A stretch of 64,000 nt of DNA, taken from Streptomyces sp. 130 (GTDB lineage Bacteria; Actinomycetota; Actinomycetes; Streptomycetales; Streptomycetaceae). Every line of letters starts with the position of its first letter. Positions within the stretch are counted from its first letter, which is position 1. The notes below the pieces were generated by a model that made no database searches, was not told the origin of the DNA, and worked only from the letters and a program-made list of their open reading frames with translations. Shown here one piece after another: positions 15,924 to 24,783 of this stretch. Location of the stretch: the NCBI RefSeq assembly GCF_007096885.1, contig NZ_VJNO01000014.1:62001-126000 (forward strand). Direction: 5' to 3'. The position numbers and the translations under genes were made by a program.

Positions 15924-18884
15924 ATGGGCCGTGACGACGGGCCACCGGTACGCGTTCCGCAGCAGCGGGACCCCGAGCGGGGCCCGGAGGACGAGGCCGC
16001 GCTGCACTTCTCCGTACTCGGTCCCGTACGGGCCCGGCGCGGCGGCGAGCCGCTGCCGTCCGGATCACCGCAGCAGCGCGCGCTGCTGACGGCGCTGCTG
16101 CTGCGCGGCGGCCACACGGCGACGGCCGCCGAACTCATCGACGGCATCTGGGGCGACGAGCCGCCCTCGCAGGCGCTGGCCGCCCTCCGCACCTACGCCT
16201 CCCGGCTGCGCAAGGTCCTCGGCCCCGGGACACTGGTCAGCGACTCCGGCGGTTACGCGATACGCACGGGCGCCGACGCACTGGACCTGACGGTGGCTCA
16301 GGAGCTGGCGTCCGGGGCGGAGAAGGCGCGGGCGGGCGGCGACCGGGACGCGGCGCGGGCCCTGCTGAACAAGGCGCTCGGGCTGTGGGACGGCGAGGCG
16401 CTGGCCTCCGTGCCCGGTCCGTACGCGGAATATCAGCGCACCCGGCTGGAGGAGTGGCGGCTCCAGCTCACCGAGACCCGGCTCGACCTGGACCTGGAGG
16501 CCGGCTGCCACGCCGAGGCGGTCTCCGAACTGACCGCGCTCACCGCCGCGCACCCCCTGCGGGAACGGCTGCGCGAGCTGCTGATGGTGGCCCTGTACCG
16601 CAGCGGCCGGCAGGCGGAGGCGCTGGCCGTCTACGCGGACACCCGGCGGCTGCTCGCGGAGGAGCTGGGGGTCGATCCGCGCCCGGAGCTGGGCCGGCTC
16701 CAGCAGCGCATCCTGCGCGCCGACGAGGAGCTGGCCCGGTCGGCAAACGCCCCGGCCCCCGCCGCCGCGCCGGTCCGTCCGGCCCAACTGCCCGCGACCG
16801 TCCCGGACTTCACGGGGCGGGACGCCTTCGTCCGCGAGCTGGGCGACCGGCTGGGCACCGCCGAGGGGTCCGTGATGGCCGTCTCCGCACTGGCCGGGAT
16901 CGGGGGCGTCGGCAAGACGACGCTCGCCGTCCACGTCGCCCACCAGGCCCGCCGCCACTTCCCGGACGGGCAGCTGTACGTCGACCTGCAGGGCGCCGGG
17001 GCCCGGGCCGCCGAGCCGGAGACGGTGCTCGGCGCCTTCCTGCGGGCGCTCGGGACCGCGGACTCGGCGATCCCGGAGACGCTGGACGAGCGGGCCGCGC
17101 TCTACCGCTCCACGCTCGACGGCCGCCGGGTCCTGGTCCTCCTGGACAACGCCCACGACGCGGCCCAGGTCCGCCCGTTGCTCCCCGGCACGGAAGGGTG
17201 CGCGGCGCTCGTGACGAGCCGGGTACGGATGGTCGACCTGGCCGGGGCGCATCTGGTCGACCTGGACGTGATGTCGCCGGAGGAGGCGCTTCAGCTCTTC
17301 ACCCGGATCGTCGGCGAGGAGCGGATCACCTCGGAGCGGGAGGCCGCGCTCGACGTGGTCGCCGCGTGCGGCTTCCTCCCCCTGGCGATCCGGATCGCCG
17401 CCTCCCGGCTGGCCTCCCGCCGCACCTGGACCGTCTCGGTGCTGGCCGCCAAGCTGGCCGACGAGCGCCGCCGCCTGGACGAGCTCCAGGCCGGCGACCT
17501 CGCGGTGAAGGCCACCTTCGAACTCGGTTACGGCCAGCTGGAACCGGCCCAGGCCCACGCCTTCCGCCTCCTCGGCCTCGCGGACGGCCCGGACATCTCC
17601 CTCGCCGCCGCGGCGGCCCTCCTCGACCTGGACCCGCACGCGGCGGAGGACCTGCTGGAGGCCCTGGTCGACACGTCCCTGGTCGAGTCGGCCGCCCCGG
17701 GCCGCTACCGCTACCACGACCTGGTCCGCCTGTACGCGCGCTCCTGCGCGGAGCGGGACGAGCGGGAGCCCGGGGAGCGGGAGGCGGCGCTGTCGCGGCT
17801 GCTGGACTTCTACCTGGCGACGGTGGCCTGCGTCAGCGCCCTGGAGAAGCCCGGCGACACATTGATCGACCACCTCGCGCCCACGTCGTACAGCGGGCTG
17901 ACGTTCACCAGCCGGCGCGAGGCGCAGGACTGGCTCTACAGCGAGGCCGGGACGCTCCTGGCGTGTGCCCGCCAGGCCGCGCACGGGCCGGCGCTGGCCC
18001 ACGCCGTGGACCTGCTCTGGACGGCCATCGAGCTGGCGGAGTCGGGGGCGAACTCCAAGGAGTACGAGGCCACCGTCACCGCGGCCTGCCGGGCCGCCGA
18101 GGAAGCCGGTGACACCAAGTCCGAGGCCAGGGCGCTCCTCACCCTCGCCAATGTGCACCATGTGTCCGGCCGCTTCGACCTGGCCGAGCACGAGTGCACG
18201 CGGGCCCTGCGGCTTTCGGCGGCGGCCGGCGACCCGCTGCCCGCTTGCTGGGCGTCGAACCTGCTCGGCATCGTCGCGCTCTACGAGAACCGCCACGCGG
18301 ACGGCGAGAGGCATCTGACCCGCGCCATCGAGGACTTCCGCGAACTCGGAGACCGTCCCGGCGAGGCGTCGGCCCTGTGCAACCTCTCACGCGTCCACCT
18401 GGCCATGGGCCGGATGAGCACGGCGGTCTCCCTCGCTCAGCGGGGAACGGCCATGTACGACGAGATGAACCACGCCCTCAAGGGCGCGAACGGCCGCTAC
18501 GCGCTGGGGCTCGCACTGACGCAGAGCGGGCGGCTGGAGGAGGCGGCGGACAGCCTCAAGGAGGCTTACCAGGTCTTCAAGGACAGCCGGCAGCGCCTCT
18601 GGGAGGGCATGGCGCTGTTCCGCCTGGCGGAGCTCGACATCGCGGCGCACCGGCCGGCGCAGGCCGCCACCAACTCCGAGACCGCGCTCACGGTTCTCCG
18701 GGGCATCGGCGGGGAATGGCGTCGTGGGAACGTGCTCACGGTCCTCGGCAGATCGCTGGCCGGCATCGGCCAGACCGGGCGCGCGCAGGTCTGCTGGCGC
18801 GAGGCGCTCGACATATTCGAGTCGCTGGGCTCCCCCGAGGCCGCGGACGTCCGCCGGCTCCTCACCTCGGCCACGGTCTCCTGA
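15924..18884 (+). CDS. afsR: AfsR-type SARP global regulator of secondary metabolism
   Basis: A 986-residue SARP-NB-ARC-TPR protein matching AfsR in length and order. It has an OmpR-like winged helix (about 27-115, FSVLGPVRARRGGEP, PQQRALLTALLLR), a bacterial transcriptional activation domain (about 120-265, EWRLQLTETRLDLDLEAG), an NB-ARC ATPase with P-loop GIGGVGKTT (about 325-333), and C-terminal TPR repeats (about 640-980). AfsR is phosphorylated by AfsK and activates afsS, raising antibiotic production; both partners are nearby. The ATG at 15924 is chosen because AGGAGG lies 5 nt upstream; an ATG at 15843 is in frame but lacks a ribosome site. Confidence 0.93.
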   Translation: MGRDDGPPVRVPQQRDPERGPEDEAALHFSVLGPVRARRGGEPLPSGSPQQRALLTALLLRGGHTATAAELIDGIWGDEPPSQALAALRTYASRLRKVLGPGTLVSDSGGYAIRTGADALDLTVAQELASGAEKARAGGDRDAARALLNKALGLWDGEALASVPGPYAEYQRTRLEEWRLQLTETRLDLDLEAGCHAEAVSELTALTAAHPLRERLRELLMVALYRSGRQAEALAVYADTRRLLAEELGVDPRPELGRLQQRILRADEELARSANAPAPAAAPVRPAQLPATVPDFTGRDAFVRELGDRLGTAEGSVMAVSALAGIGGVGKTTLAVHVAHQARRHFPDGQLYVDLQGAGARAAEPETVLGAFLRALGTADSAIPETLDERAALYRSTLDGRRVLVLLDNAHDAAQVRPLLPGTEGCAALVTSRVRMVDLAGAHLVDLDVMSPEEALQLFTRIVGEERITSEREAALDVVAACGFLPLAIRIAASRLASRRTWTVSVLAAKLADERRRLDELQAGDLAVKATFELGYGQLEPAQAHAFRLLGLADGPDISLAAAAALLDLDPHAAEDLLEALVDTSLVESAAPGRYRYHDLVRLYARSCAERDEREPGEREAALSRLLDFYLATVACVSALEKPGDTLIDHLAPTSYSGLTFTSRREAQDWLYSEAGTLLACARQAAHGPALAHAVDLLWTAIELAESGANSKEYEATVTAACRAAEEAGDTKSEARALLTLANVHHVSGRFDLAEHECTRALRLSAAAGDPLPACWASNLLGIVALYENRHADGERHLTRAIEDFRELGDRPGEASALCNLSRVHLAMGRMSTAVSLAQRGTAMYDEMNHALKGANGRYALGLALTQSGRLEEAADSLKEAYQVFKDSRQRLWEGMALFRLAELDIAAHRPAQAATNSETALTVLRGIGGEWRRGNVLTVLGRSLAGIGQTGRAQVCWREALDIFESLGSPEAADVRRLLTSATVS

Positions 18885-18899
18885 CCTGCCCTGCCTGGC

Positions 18900-18944
18900 C
18901 GTTCATCGTTCGTTTATCGCGCCGGGCCAGTCTCTGGGTAGTCG
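18900..18944 (+). promoter_or_regulatory. Putative AfsR-binding direct repeats and afsS promoter
   Basis: Two adjacent 11-bp direct repeats, CGTTCATCGTT (18900-18910) and CGTTTATCGCG (18911-18921), begin 15 nt after the afsR stop. SARP proteins bind 11-bp direct repeats overlapping the -35 region, and the known afsS promoter carries such a site. A weak -10-like tagtcg is at 18939-18944. The afsS start codon is about 150 nt further on, so a long leader is expected. Confidence 0.7.
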
Positions 18945-19009
18945 ATCCGCCGCGTCGGGGGGCAGGCGGGGCGACATACGGCCGCAGCACTAATGTGAGC
19001 GGCCCCGAC

Positions 19010-19051
19010 AGGCCCGTCCGGCAGTCCACGGGGGAACAGCCGGACGGGCCT
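19010..19051 (+). repeat. Stem-loop in the afsR-afsS intergenic leader
   Basis: A perfect 13-bp inverted repeat (19010-19022 with 19039-19051) with a 16-nt loop. A smaller ggccgc/gcggcc stem (18980-18985 with 18999-19004) precedes it. Located 40 nt upstream of afsS and downstream of its predicted promoter, it could be an afsR read-through terminator or a structured afsS leader. Confidence 0.6.
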
Positions 19052-19092
19052 CGCCGAAACAGCACGAAGCACACCAACGGGAGTAGACGATC

Positions 19093-19278
19093 ATGGCCGA
19101 CGAGAGCACCGAGCCGATCATCAAGCCGCTCAACACCCACGCCACCAGCGCCCCGGCGGACCTTCTGGGCACGGACGGCACGATCAAGCCGCTCAACACC
19201 CACGCCACGTCGGCGCCCGAGGGTGAGACCGAGGACAAGACGGACAACACCCACGCGACGAGCGAGCCGGCCAACTAA
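19093..19278 (+). CDS. afsS: AfsS-like small repeat protein
   Basis: A 61-residue protein made of three repeats built on NTHATS (full IKPLNTHATSAP at residues 10-21 and 31-42, shortened DNTHATSEP at about 51-59). AfsS of S. coelicolor is a 63-residue protein with comparable tandem repeats, encoded directly downstream of afsR and activated by it; size, repeats and position all agree. It is a pleiotropic activator of antibiotic genes by an unknown mechanism and is often annotated as sigma-like. The ATG follows GGAG by about 10 nt. A terminator follows at 19300-19334. Confidence 0.88.
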   Translation: MADESTEPIIKPLNTHATSAPADLLGTDGTIKPLNTHATSAPEGETEDKTDNTHATSEPAN

Positions 19279-19299
19279 GCCGCACCTGACGGGGGGAAC

Positions 19300-19334
19300 G
19301 GCCGCGGCGGCGCGGAGGGGAAGCCGCCGCGGCC
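19300..19334 (+). terminator. Terminator of afsS
   Basis: Perfect 12-bp inverted repeat (19300-19311 with 19323-19334), 11-nt loop, 21 nt past the afsS stop, between the convergent afsS and PIN-domain genes. Confidence 0.75.
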
Positions 19335-19374
19335 GCCGCGTTTCCGTGCCCGGCCCGGGCATCGGGGACCGCGC

Positions 19375-19770
19375 CTACAGCCCCCGCACCAGCACCTGCG
19401 CCCCGCACAGCTTCTCCATGTCGTCCCGGTCGGACGTGAAGACCACCGTCCGGCCCGACTGGCGGTTCGCGATCGCCGCGAGGGCGGCGTCGATCGCGTA
19501 CTTGTGGCCGTGCAGGCCGGCCACCGCCAGCAGGCGGATCGCGTCGTCCGCCATCGCCCTGGACACCGGCTCGACGACCACCCGGGACATCGCCCAGTCC
19601 CATGCGGACCGCCGGACCTTGCTGTGGTACGCCTCGACCAGGGTCATGGCGCTCGTCACGACGCGCACCCCGGACTGATGCGCCTTGGCCAGCGTGACCG
19701 CCATCGTCCGGTCACGCAGGACCATCCTGGACAGCGCCTCACTGTCCAGGACGTACGTCATCTCCGGCAT
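19375..19770 (-). CDS. PIN-domain protein (VapC-like toxin)
   Basis: A 131-residue PIN-domain protein, probably the ribonuclease toxin of a type II toxin-antitoxin pair. The fold is indicated by the N-terminal MTYVLDSEALSRM with its first acidic residue, the central SAMTLVEAYH, and the C-terminal KYAIDAALAAIA and TVVFTSDRDDMEKL segments carrying the later acidic residues. The start ATG at 19770 overlaps the antitoxin stop (ATGA). Target RNA is unknown. The pair sits inside the afsR-afsK interval. Confidence 0.75.
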   Translation of the reverse strand: MPEMTYVLDSEALSRMVLRDRTMAVTLAKAHQSGVRVVTSAMTLVEAYHSKVRRSAWDWAMSRVVVEPVSRAMADDAIRLLAVAGLHGHKYAIDAALAAIANRQSGRTVVFTSDRDDMEKLCGAQVLVRGL

Positions 19771-20045
19771 CACGCGGCGTCCGCCTGGCGTCGGTGACCG
19801 GATTCCCGCGCCTCGAACCACCGCTCGATCTCGCGCATCTCCCGGTCGGCAGCGGCCTCTTCTTCCTCGGTCAGCGGGCCGCCCTCCTCCAGCAGCCGCG
19901 CCACCAGCTCCCCCAGCCGGTCGTGCTCGCGCTGGCGCTCTATGGCCCGTGTGACGTACGCGCTGAAGGCCCCGGGGCCGACCTCGCCGCGGATCTCCTC
20001 CGCGAGCTCTTCCGGCAGGGTGACGGTGTACTTCTTGGTTGCCAT
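19770..20045 (-). CDS. Antitoxin-like RHH/CopG-type protein
   Basis: A 91-residue protein with an N-terminal ribbon-helix-helix-like segment (KKYTVTLPEELAEEIRGEVG, then FSAYVTRAIERQRE) and an acidic C-terminal helix (LTEEEEAAADREMREIERWFE), the usual plan of VapB-type antitoxins. It would bind and neutralise the PIN protein and repress the pair. It overlaps the toxin start by 4 nt. Confidence 0.72.
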   Translation of the reverse strand: MATKKYTVTLPEELAEEIRGEVGPGAFSAYVTRAIERQREHDRLGELVARLLEEGGPLTEEEEAAADREMREIERWFEARESGHRRQADAA

Positions 20046-20128
20046 ACTTCGCACCATACCCGCCACCCTTTCGGCCGAATAGCCGGATTCATCACATGGG
20101 GTGACCGCTTCACCCCCAAGGGTGATGC

Positions 20129-20689
20129 TCAGTACTCCAGCTCGGCCGTGACCTCGCACTTCTTGACGCGGGACACGAGGCGCGGGCTGTCCATCCGGAC
20201 GGACACGGTCTTCGTGTCGCCGTAGTCGGCCTCCACGGTGGCCTCGCCCGTGTCGACCACGCCGCCCCTCGCGTCCAGGAAGGTCACGTCGACCTCGTAG
20301 GTGTGCGTGCCGGAGGCGACCGGGGTCAGGCGGACGGTGGACGCGGTGACGGCCTTGCGCTTGCCCTTCGCGGGCTGGGCGCAGCGGAAGACGTACACCT
20401 GCGGCGCGTCCGACGCGGTGGCGGCGGGGGTCGGGTCGGTCGACGTGGAGCCCGAGGAGCCGCTCGACGAGCCGTAGTCGTCGTCGTAGTCGTTGTCCGA
20501 GTCCGTGTCGTGATAAGTGCCGTTGCTCTTCTTGGAGTTGGAGCACCCGCCGCCGCTGCTGCTGCCGTGGCTGCTGGACCGGCTCTTTCCGCTCTTGCTC
20601 TTCCCGCCGTGACTGCCGCTCGAGAAGCCGGTGAGCGCGAGTACCACCGCGACCAGGACCACCGTCAGCTTGACGTGCTGCCGTCTCAT
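20129..20689 (-). CDS. Secreted protein with Ser/Gly/Asp-rich spacer
   Basis: A 186-residue protein with a signal-peptide-like N-terminus (RRQHVKLTVVLVAVVLALTGFSSG) and a low-complexity Ser/Gly/Lys then Asp/Ser-rich spacer (about 25-90). A C-terminal beta-rich domain (about 95-186) has two cysteines, in VFRCAQPAKGK and VKKCEVTAELEY. No lipobox cysteine is present, so it is probably released or anchored by an uncleaved signal. Family not recognised; similar proteins in Streptomyces are hypothetical. Confidence 0.65.
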   Translation of the reverse strand: MRRQHVKLTVVLVAVVLALTGFSSGSHGGKSKSGKSRSSSHGSSSGGGCSNSKKSNGTYHDTDSDNDYDDDYGSSSGSSGSTSTDPTPAATASDAPQVYVFRCAQPAKGKRKAVTASTVRLTPVASGTHTYEVDVTFLDARGGVVDTGEATVEADYGDTKTVSVRMDSPRLVSRVKKCEVTAELEY

Positions 20690-20883
20690 CGAATCCGCCC
20701 CCGCTTGTGTGCTGTTGTGTCGCCGCCGACCCGGGTGGCCGGGCGCCACGGAACCGTAACGCACAGCGTGGCGCGGAACACCGGCGGGCCGGTCATGGAC
20801 CTGTCACGGTCTCGTCTCCGTCTGGTGGCGGCCGTCACACGGGCGGCGTAGCGTCAGAGCGAGAGCTCTCTGGAGGTACGGAG

Positions 20884-21147
20884 ATGACCCGCAACGTCCT
20901 CGGTGCGGTCCTCGCTCTCACCGGAGCGGCGGTCGCCGCGCCGAGCCCCTTCCGTGAGCGGCGCGACGGCCGCCTCGGGCGGCACCGTCCTCGCGCCCCG
21001 GAGCCCGACGCGCCGGATTCCGCCGCCCCCGAGACGTGGCCCCCGACGTGGGAGCCCGGGCCCTCGGTCCAGACGAGCCCGTGGCCGGAGCCGGAGGGGG
21101 ACGACCCCCACGTGGGTCCTGAGGAACCACCGGCCCGTCCGGGCTGA
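20884..21147 (+). CDS. Small Pro/Glu-rich protein, possibly secreted
   Basis: An 87-residue protein: short hydrophobic N-terminus (NVLGAVLALTGAAVAAP), Arg-rich middle, then a Pro/Trp/Glu-rich tail (WPPTWEPGPS). The ATG follows GGAGGTACGGAG, a good ribosome site, which is the main evidence that it is real. It converges on afsK with a 3-nt gap. No family recognised. Confidence 0.45.
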   Translation: MTRNVLGAVLALTGAAVAAPSPFRERRDGRLGRHRPRAPEPDAPDSAAPETWPPTWEPGPSVQTSPWPEPEGDDPHVGPEEPPARPG

Positions 21148-21150
21148 GCC

Positions 21151-23556
21151 TCACGCCCGCGCGCGGGCGCCCGTCCCCGTGCCCTTCAGCGCGTCCAGCG
21201 CGTAGACGCAGCGGTCCTTGCTGCACGCGTACACCACGCCGCCCCGGACCACCGGCGAGCCCGTGATCTCGCCGCCCGTGGCGAGCTTCCAGCGCAGCTG
21301 GCCGCCCGCCGCGTCGAGGGTGTAGAGGACGTGGTCCGCGGAGCCGAAGTGGACGCGGCCGTCCGCGACGGCCGGGGCGCCCACCACCTCGCCGCCCGCC
21401 GCGAACCGCCACTTCGGGGTGCCGGTGACCGCGTCGAGGGTGTAGAGCGCGCTGCCGCTGCCCACGTGGACGTTGCCCGCGACGACGAGCACCGGCTCCG
21501 CCGACTGGCGGGCCTCCGTGGCGATGCGCCAGCGGTCCTTGCCGGTCGCGGCGTCCAGGGCGTACACCGTACCGAGGTAGTCCGCGAGGTAGACCCCGCC
21601 GCCGGTGACGGCCGGGCCGGGGGCGAAGGCGGGCGGGGACAGGAAGACCGCGGGGCACTCGAAGTGCCAGCGGACGTGCCCGGCCGCGATGTCCACCGCG
21701 AGGACCCGGGTCCCGGCGGCGATGTACACGTAGCCGTCCGGCGCGGGCGTCACCCGGACCGGGACGCCGCCGCAGGAGGCCGCGTCGCCGATGGGATACG
21801 ACCAGCGCTCGGCGCCGGTGCGGGCGTCGAGGGCCTTCAGGCGGGCGTCCTGCCAGACGTAGACCGTGCCGTCGTGGATGACCGGCCCGCCCTCCGGCGT
21901 CTCGAAGTCCGTCTGCGCGCCGCTCAGGTCCCACAGCTTCTCGCCGGTCGCCGCCTCCCACGCCTGGACGCCGCCGCCCCGGGTGGCCGTGACGACCGTG
22001 CCCCGGTCGGCCTTGAGCGCGTACACCCAGGCGTCGGTGGCCGTCCGCCACCGCTCGGCGCCGCTGGTGGCGTCGAGGGCGTAGAGGGAGGGGCCGTCCG
22101 AGGCGTGGATGCGCCCGCCCTCGACGGCCATCGCCCAGGCGACGTCCCGGGTCTTGAACTGGCGCCGCCCGTTACCCGTGTCCAGCGCGTGGACCTCGAA
22201 GGACGTGACGTACAGCAGGTCGCCGACGACGACCGGCGTGCCCCACACGTCGTTGGACATGCGGAACCGCCAGGGCCGCCACCGGGCGGGCCCGGACTGG
22301 CCGGTGTCGGGGGCCTGCGCCGGGCGGGGGACGGGGGCGGGCGGGGGCGTTCCGTCGACCCCGGCGGGCGGGCGGACCCAGCCGGTCGCCGGGCCCGCGT
22401 CGGCGCCGGCGGCCGAGGCGCGGACGTCCCGCACGCGGGGCCCGGGCCCGATCGGCACCTGGACACCGGTCAGCCGGACCGGCCCCCCGGCGTCCGGCAC
22501 CGGCGCGGGCGGGGATGCCGGGCGGGCGGGGACGCCGCTGTGCCAGGGGCCGTCCCAGTCCGTGCCGGGCGGCGGGTGCGGCGCGGTCACGGCGGGCCGC
22601 GACGGTGCGGTGGGCCCGGGCGGCGGTGCGGGCGGGGCGGCCGGCGGGGTCGTACGGCCGCCTCCGCGGCGCCGCTCGATCAGCGCGGTCGCGGCGGCCG
22701 GCAGCCACGCGGAAGCCGTGCCGCCGTCGTCGTCACCGCCGCCGGAGGCGAAGAGGTGCGGGGCGAGCTGGGCCTGCAGGTCGGCCGGGGTGGGCCGGAG
22801 GGCCGGGTCCGTCTGCATGCACGACTCGATCAGCGGTCGCAGATCGTCCGGCAGGCCCGAGAGGTCGGGGCTCTCGCGCAGCAGCATGAACACCGTCTCG
22901 ACCGGGTTGGCCCCCCGGTACGGGGCGTGACCGGTCGCGGCGAAGACGAGCGTCGAGCCGAGCGAGAAGACGTCGCTGGCCCCCGTCACGCTCCGCGAGT
23001 CCCGGGCCTGCTCCGGCGACATGTAGGCCGGCGTGCCGACGGCCACGTTGGTCATGGTGAGCCGGGTGTTGGAGACGCCGGAGGCGATGCCGAAGTCGAT
23101 GACCCGGGGGCCGTCCTCCACGACGAGCACGTTCGACGGCTTCATGTCGCGGTGGACGAGCTGCGCGCCGTGGATGGACTGCAGGGCTTCCGCGATGCCG
23201 GCCGCCAGCCAGCGCACCGCCTGGGTGGGCATGGGCCCGCACTCGTTCACGATCTCTTCGAGCGAGGGGGCGGGCACGTACGCGGTGGCGAGCCAGGGCA
23301 CGGCGGCGCGCGGGTCGGCGTCCACGACGGCGGCCGTGTAGAAACCGCTGACGGCGCGCGCGGCCTCCACCTCACGCGTGAAGCGCACCCGGAACAGCTG
23401 GTCCTCGGCCAGTTCCGTACGGACGGTCTTGATCGCCACCCGGCGGCCCGACGCCGACCGGGCCAGATAGACCAGCCCCATGCCGCCGGCCCCGAGCCGT
23501 CCCAGCACCTCGAAGGGGCCGATCCGCCTCGGGTCGTGCTGCGTCAGCTGCTCCAC
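21151..23556 (-). CDS. afsK: AfsK-type Ser/Thr kinase with PQQ-like propeller
   Basis: An 801-residue protein (S. coelicolor AfsK is about 800). The N-terminal kinase has GRLGAGGMGLVY (19-30), K43, HRDMKPSN (135-142) and DFG (154-156). A Pro-rich linker (about 305-460) leads to a C-terminal beta-propeller of repeated YALDAATG / W-type blades (PQQ-like repeats). The opening EQLTQHDPRRIGPFEVLGRLG and the activation segment are AfsK hallmarks. AfsK autophosphorylates and phosphorylates AfsR, encoded 2.3 kb away. The GTG at 23556 is chosen from the upstream GGAGGTGG. Confidence 0.92.
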   Translation of the reverse strand: MEQLTQHDPRRIGPFEVLGRLGAGGMGLVYLARSASGRRVAIKTVRTELAEDQLFRVRFTREVEAARAVSGFYTAAVVDADPRAAVPWLATAYVPAPSLEEIVNECGPMPTQAVRWLAAGIAEALQSIHGAQLVHRDMKPSNVLVVEDGPRVIDFGIASGVSNTRLTMTNVAVGTPAYMSPEQARDSRSVTGASDVFSLGSTLVFAATGHAPYRGANPVETVFMLLRESPDLSGLPDDLRPLIESCMQTDPALRPTPADLQAQLAPHLFASGGGDDDGGTASAWLPAAATALIERRRGGGRTTPPAAPPAPPPGPTAPSRPAVTAPHPPPGTDWDGPWHSGVPARPASPPAPVPDAGGPVRLTGVQVPIGPGPRVRDVRASAAGADAGPATGWVRPPAGVDGTPPPAPVPRPAQAPDTGQSGPARWRPWRFRMSNDVWGTPVVVGDLLYVTSFEVHALDTGNGRRQFKTRDVAWAMAVEGGRIHASDGPSLYALDATSGAERWRTATDAWVYALKADRGTVVTATRGGGVQAWEAATGEKLWDLSGAQTDFETPEGGPVIHDGTVYVWQDARLKALDARTGAERWSYPIGDAASCGGVPVRVTPAPDGYVYIAAGTRVLAVDIAAGHVRWHFECPAVFLSPPAFAPGPAVTGGGVYLADYLGTVYALDAATGKDRWRIATEARQSAEPVLVVAGNVHVGSGSALYTLDAVTGTPKWRFAAGGEVVGAPAVADGRVHFGSADHVLYTLDAAGGQLRWKLATGGEITGSPVVRGGVVYACSKDRCVYALDALKGTGTGARARA

Positions 23557-23727
23557 TACTTGCCACCTCCCCGTACGGACCTCAGGGGACAGAGGCCCGC
23601 GAAAATCCCGCCGTGTGCAGCGTCTCATCACTGGACGCGGCCCGGCGGTGCGCACCCCGATTGTTCCTGGCCGGGGCTCCGGTGGCGAACCCGGGGGCGG
23701 ATCGGGGTGTCCCGTGCCACTCCGCCC

Positions 23728-24552
23728 TTATCCGGACACAGGCTCCTGAAGTACGGCGAACTCGGCACCCTGGTCGTCCTGGAGGACCGCCACCCGTCCG
23801 TACGGGATGTCGAGCGGGGGTTCGGTGACCCGGCCGCCGAGCCGCTGGACGGTACGGGCCGTGTCGTCGCAGTCCACGACGTTGAAGTAGCTCAGGAAGT
23901 GGCTGGGCAGCTCGGCCGGGAAGGCGGCCGTGATGACGCTCCGGCCGCCGACCGCCGTCTCGGGGCCGGGTTCGGTGCCGGGCGGGGACCACGTACGGAA
24001 GTCCACGCGGTGCTCGTCGGTGTCGGGGACGTCCAGGGGCGAGTCGTCCACGTCCGCGCAGCGGAAGCCGAAGACCTCCTCGTAGAAGGGGTCGACGCGC
24101 TCCTTGGACCGGGTGTGGACCTCGGTCCAGCAGAAGGAGCCGGGCTCGTTGCGCTTCTGGAAGCCCGCGCGCTCGCCGGCCTGCCAGAGGCCGAAGACCG
24201 CGCCGCCCGGGTCGGCGGCCTGGGCGAGCACGCCGTCCCGGCCGGCCGGGACGGGTTCGGTGATCACCTGGCCGCCGGCCGCGCGGACGCGGGCGACCGA
24301 CGCCTCGATGTCGTCGGTGGCGAAGTAGACGCCCCAGGCGGTCGGCATCCGCCCGTCCTTCTTCGCGGCCAGCGCGGCGACGAGCTTCCCGTCGCTGAGG
24401 GCGTCGGCGCGGGGGCCCTCGGCCGGGCGGAAGGTCCAGCCGAACAGCTCGCCGTAGAAGCGTTTGCCCGCCTCCAGGTCGGGGAGCTGCACGTCCACCC
24501 AGCACGGTGCGGACTGCGTGAACGCGGCCATGGGCCCGAATCCCTTCGTCAT
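23728..24552 (-). CDS. Two-domain VOC-family protein, possible KbpA counterpart
   Basis: A 274-residue protein of two glyoxalase/VOC modules: first about 17-135 (PCWVDVQLPDLEAGKRFY, GVYFATDDIEAS), second about 145-270 (GSFCWTEVHTRSKERVDPFY, SYFNVVDCDDTA). VOC proteins bind metals and small molecules; no specific enzyme activity can be assigned. It sits next to afsK on the same strand, as does the AfsK inhibitor KbpA in S. coelicolor as I remember it. Equivalence with KbpA is an inference from position only. Start ATG at 24552; a second in-frame ATG lies 7 codons later. Confidence 0.75.
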   Translation of the reverse strand: MTKGFGPMAAFTQSAPCWVDVQLPDLEAGKRFYGELFGWTFRPAEGPRADALSDGKLVAALAAKKDGRMPTAWGVYFATDDIEASVARVRAAGGQVITEPVPAGRDGVLAQAADPGGAVFGLWQAGERAGFQKRNEPGSFCWTEVHTRSKERVDPFYEEVFGFRCADVDDSPLDVPDTDEHRVDFRTWSPPGTEPGPETAVGGRSVITAAFPAELPSHFLSYFNVVDCDDTARTVQRLGGRVTEPPLDIPYGRVAVLQDDQGAEFAVLQEPVSG

Positions 24553-24650
24553 GGGGTGACGCCCGTCACAGTCACCGTAGCTTTACGGTGCGTGCGGCGC
24601 GCCCCGGGGCGTTCCCGGCACACCCCCAGCCGCGAACGCAGGTTCGAAAG

Positions 24651-24672
24651 TTATCCACCGACGTTATCCACA
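24651..24672 (+). promoter_or_regulatory. Two DnaA-box-like nonamers
   Basis: TTATCCACC (24651-24659) and TTATCCACA (24664-24672) stand in tandem, same orientation, 4 nt apart, in the intergenic region between the VOC and TetR genes. The second is a perfect E. coli-type DnaA box; Streptomyces prefers TTGTCCACA but accepts A at position 3. The neighbouring AT-rich ttaataaca is unusual in this sequence. No dnaA or dnaN gene is near, so this is not the origin. Confidence 0.55.
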
Positions 24673-24783
24673 GGCTGTTAATAACACTGTTCGGACTGTG
24701 GGCGACGAGGGGCTGCCGCAGGCCCCGTTCCCCATTTGCTTCGGTCGAATCGCGCTCCGATCACCCGTCGGTAAGCTGACGGC

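Noticed and set aside
24651..24672. Chromosomal origin of replication
   Set aside because: Only two DnaA boxes and no dnaA, dnaN or long AT-rich region; Streptomyces oriC has many boxes between dnaA and dnaN.
21331..24681. 1116-codon plus-strand frame over afsK and the VOC gene
   Set aside because: Shadow of two well-supported minus-strand genes.
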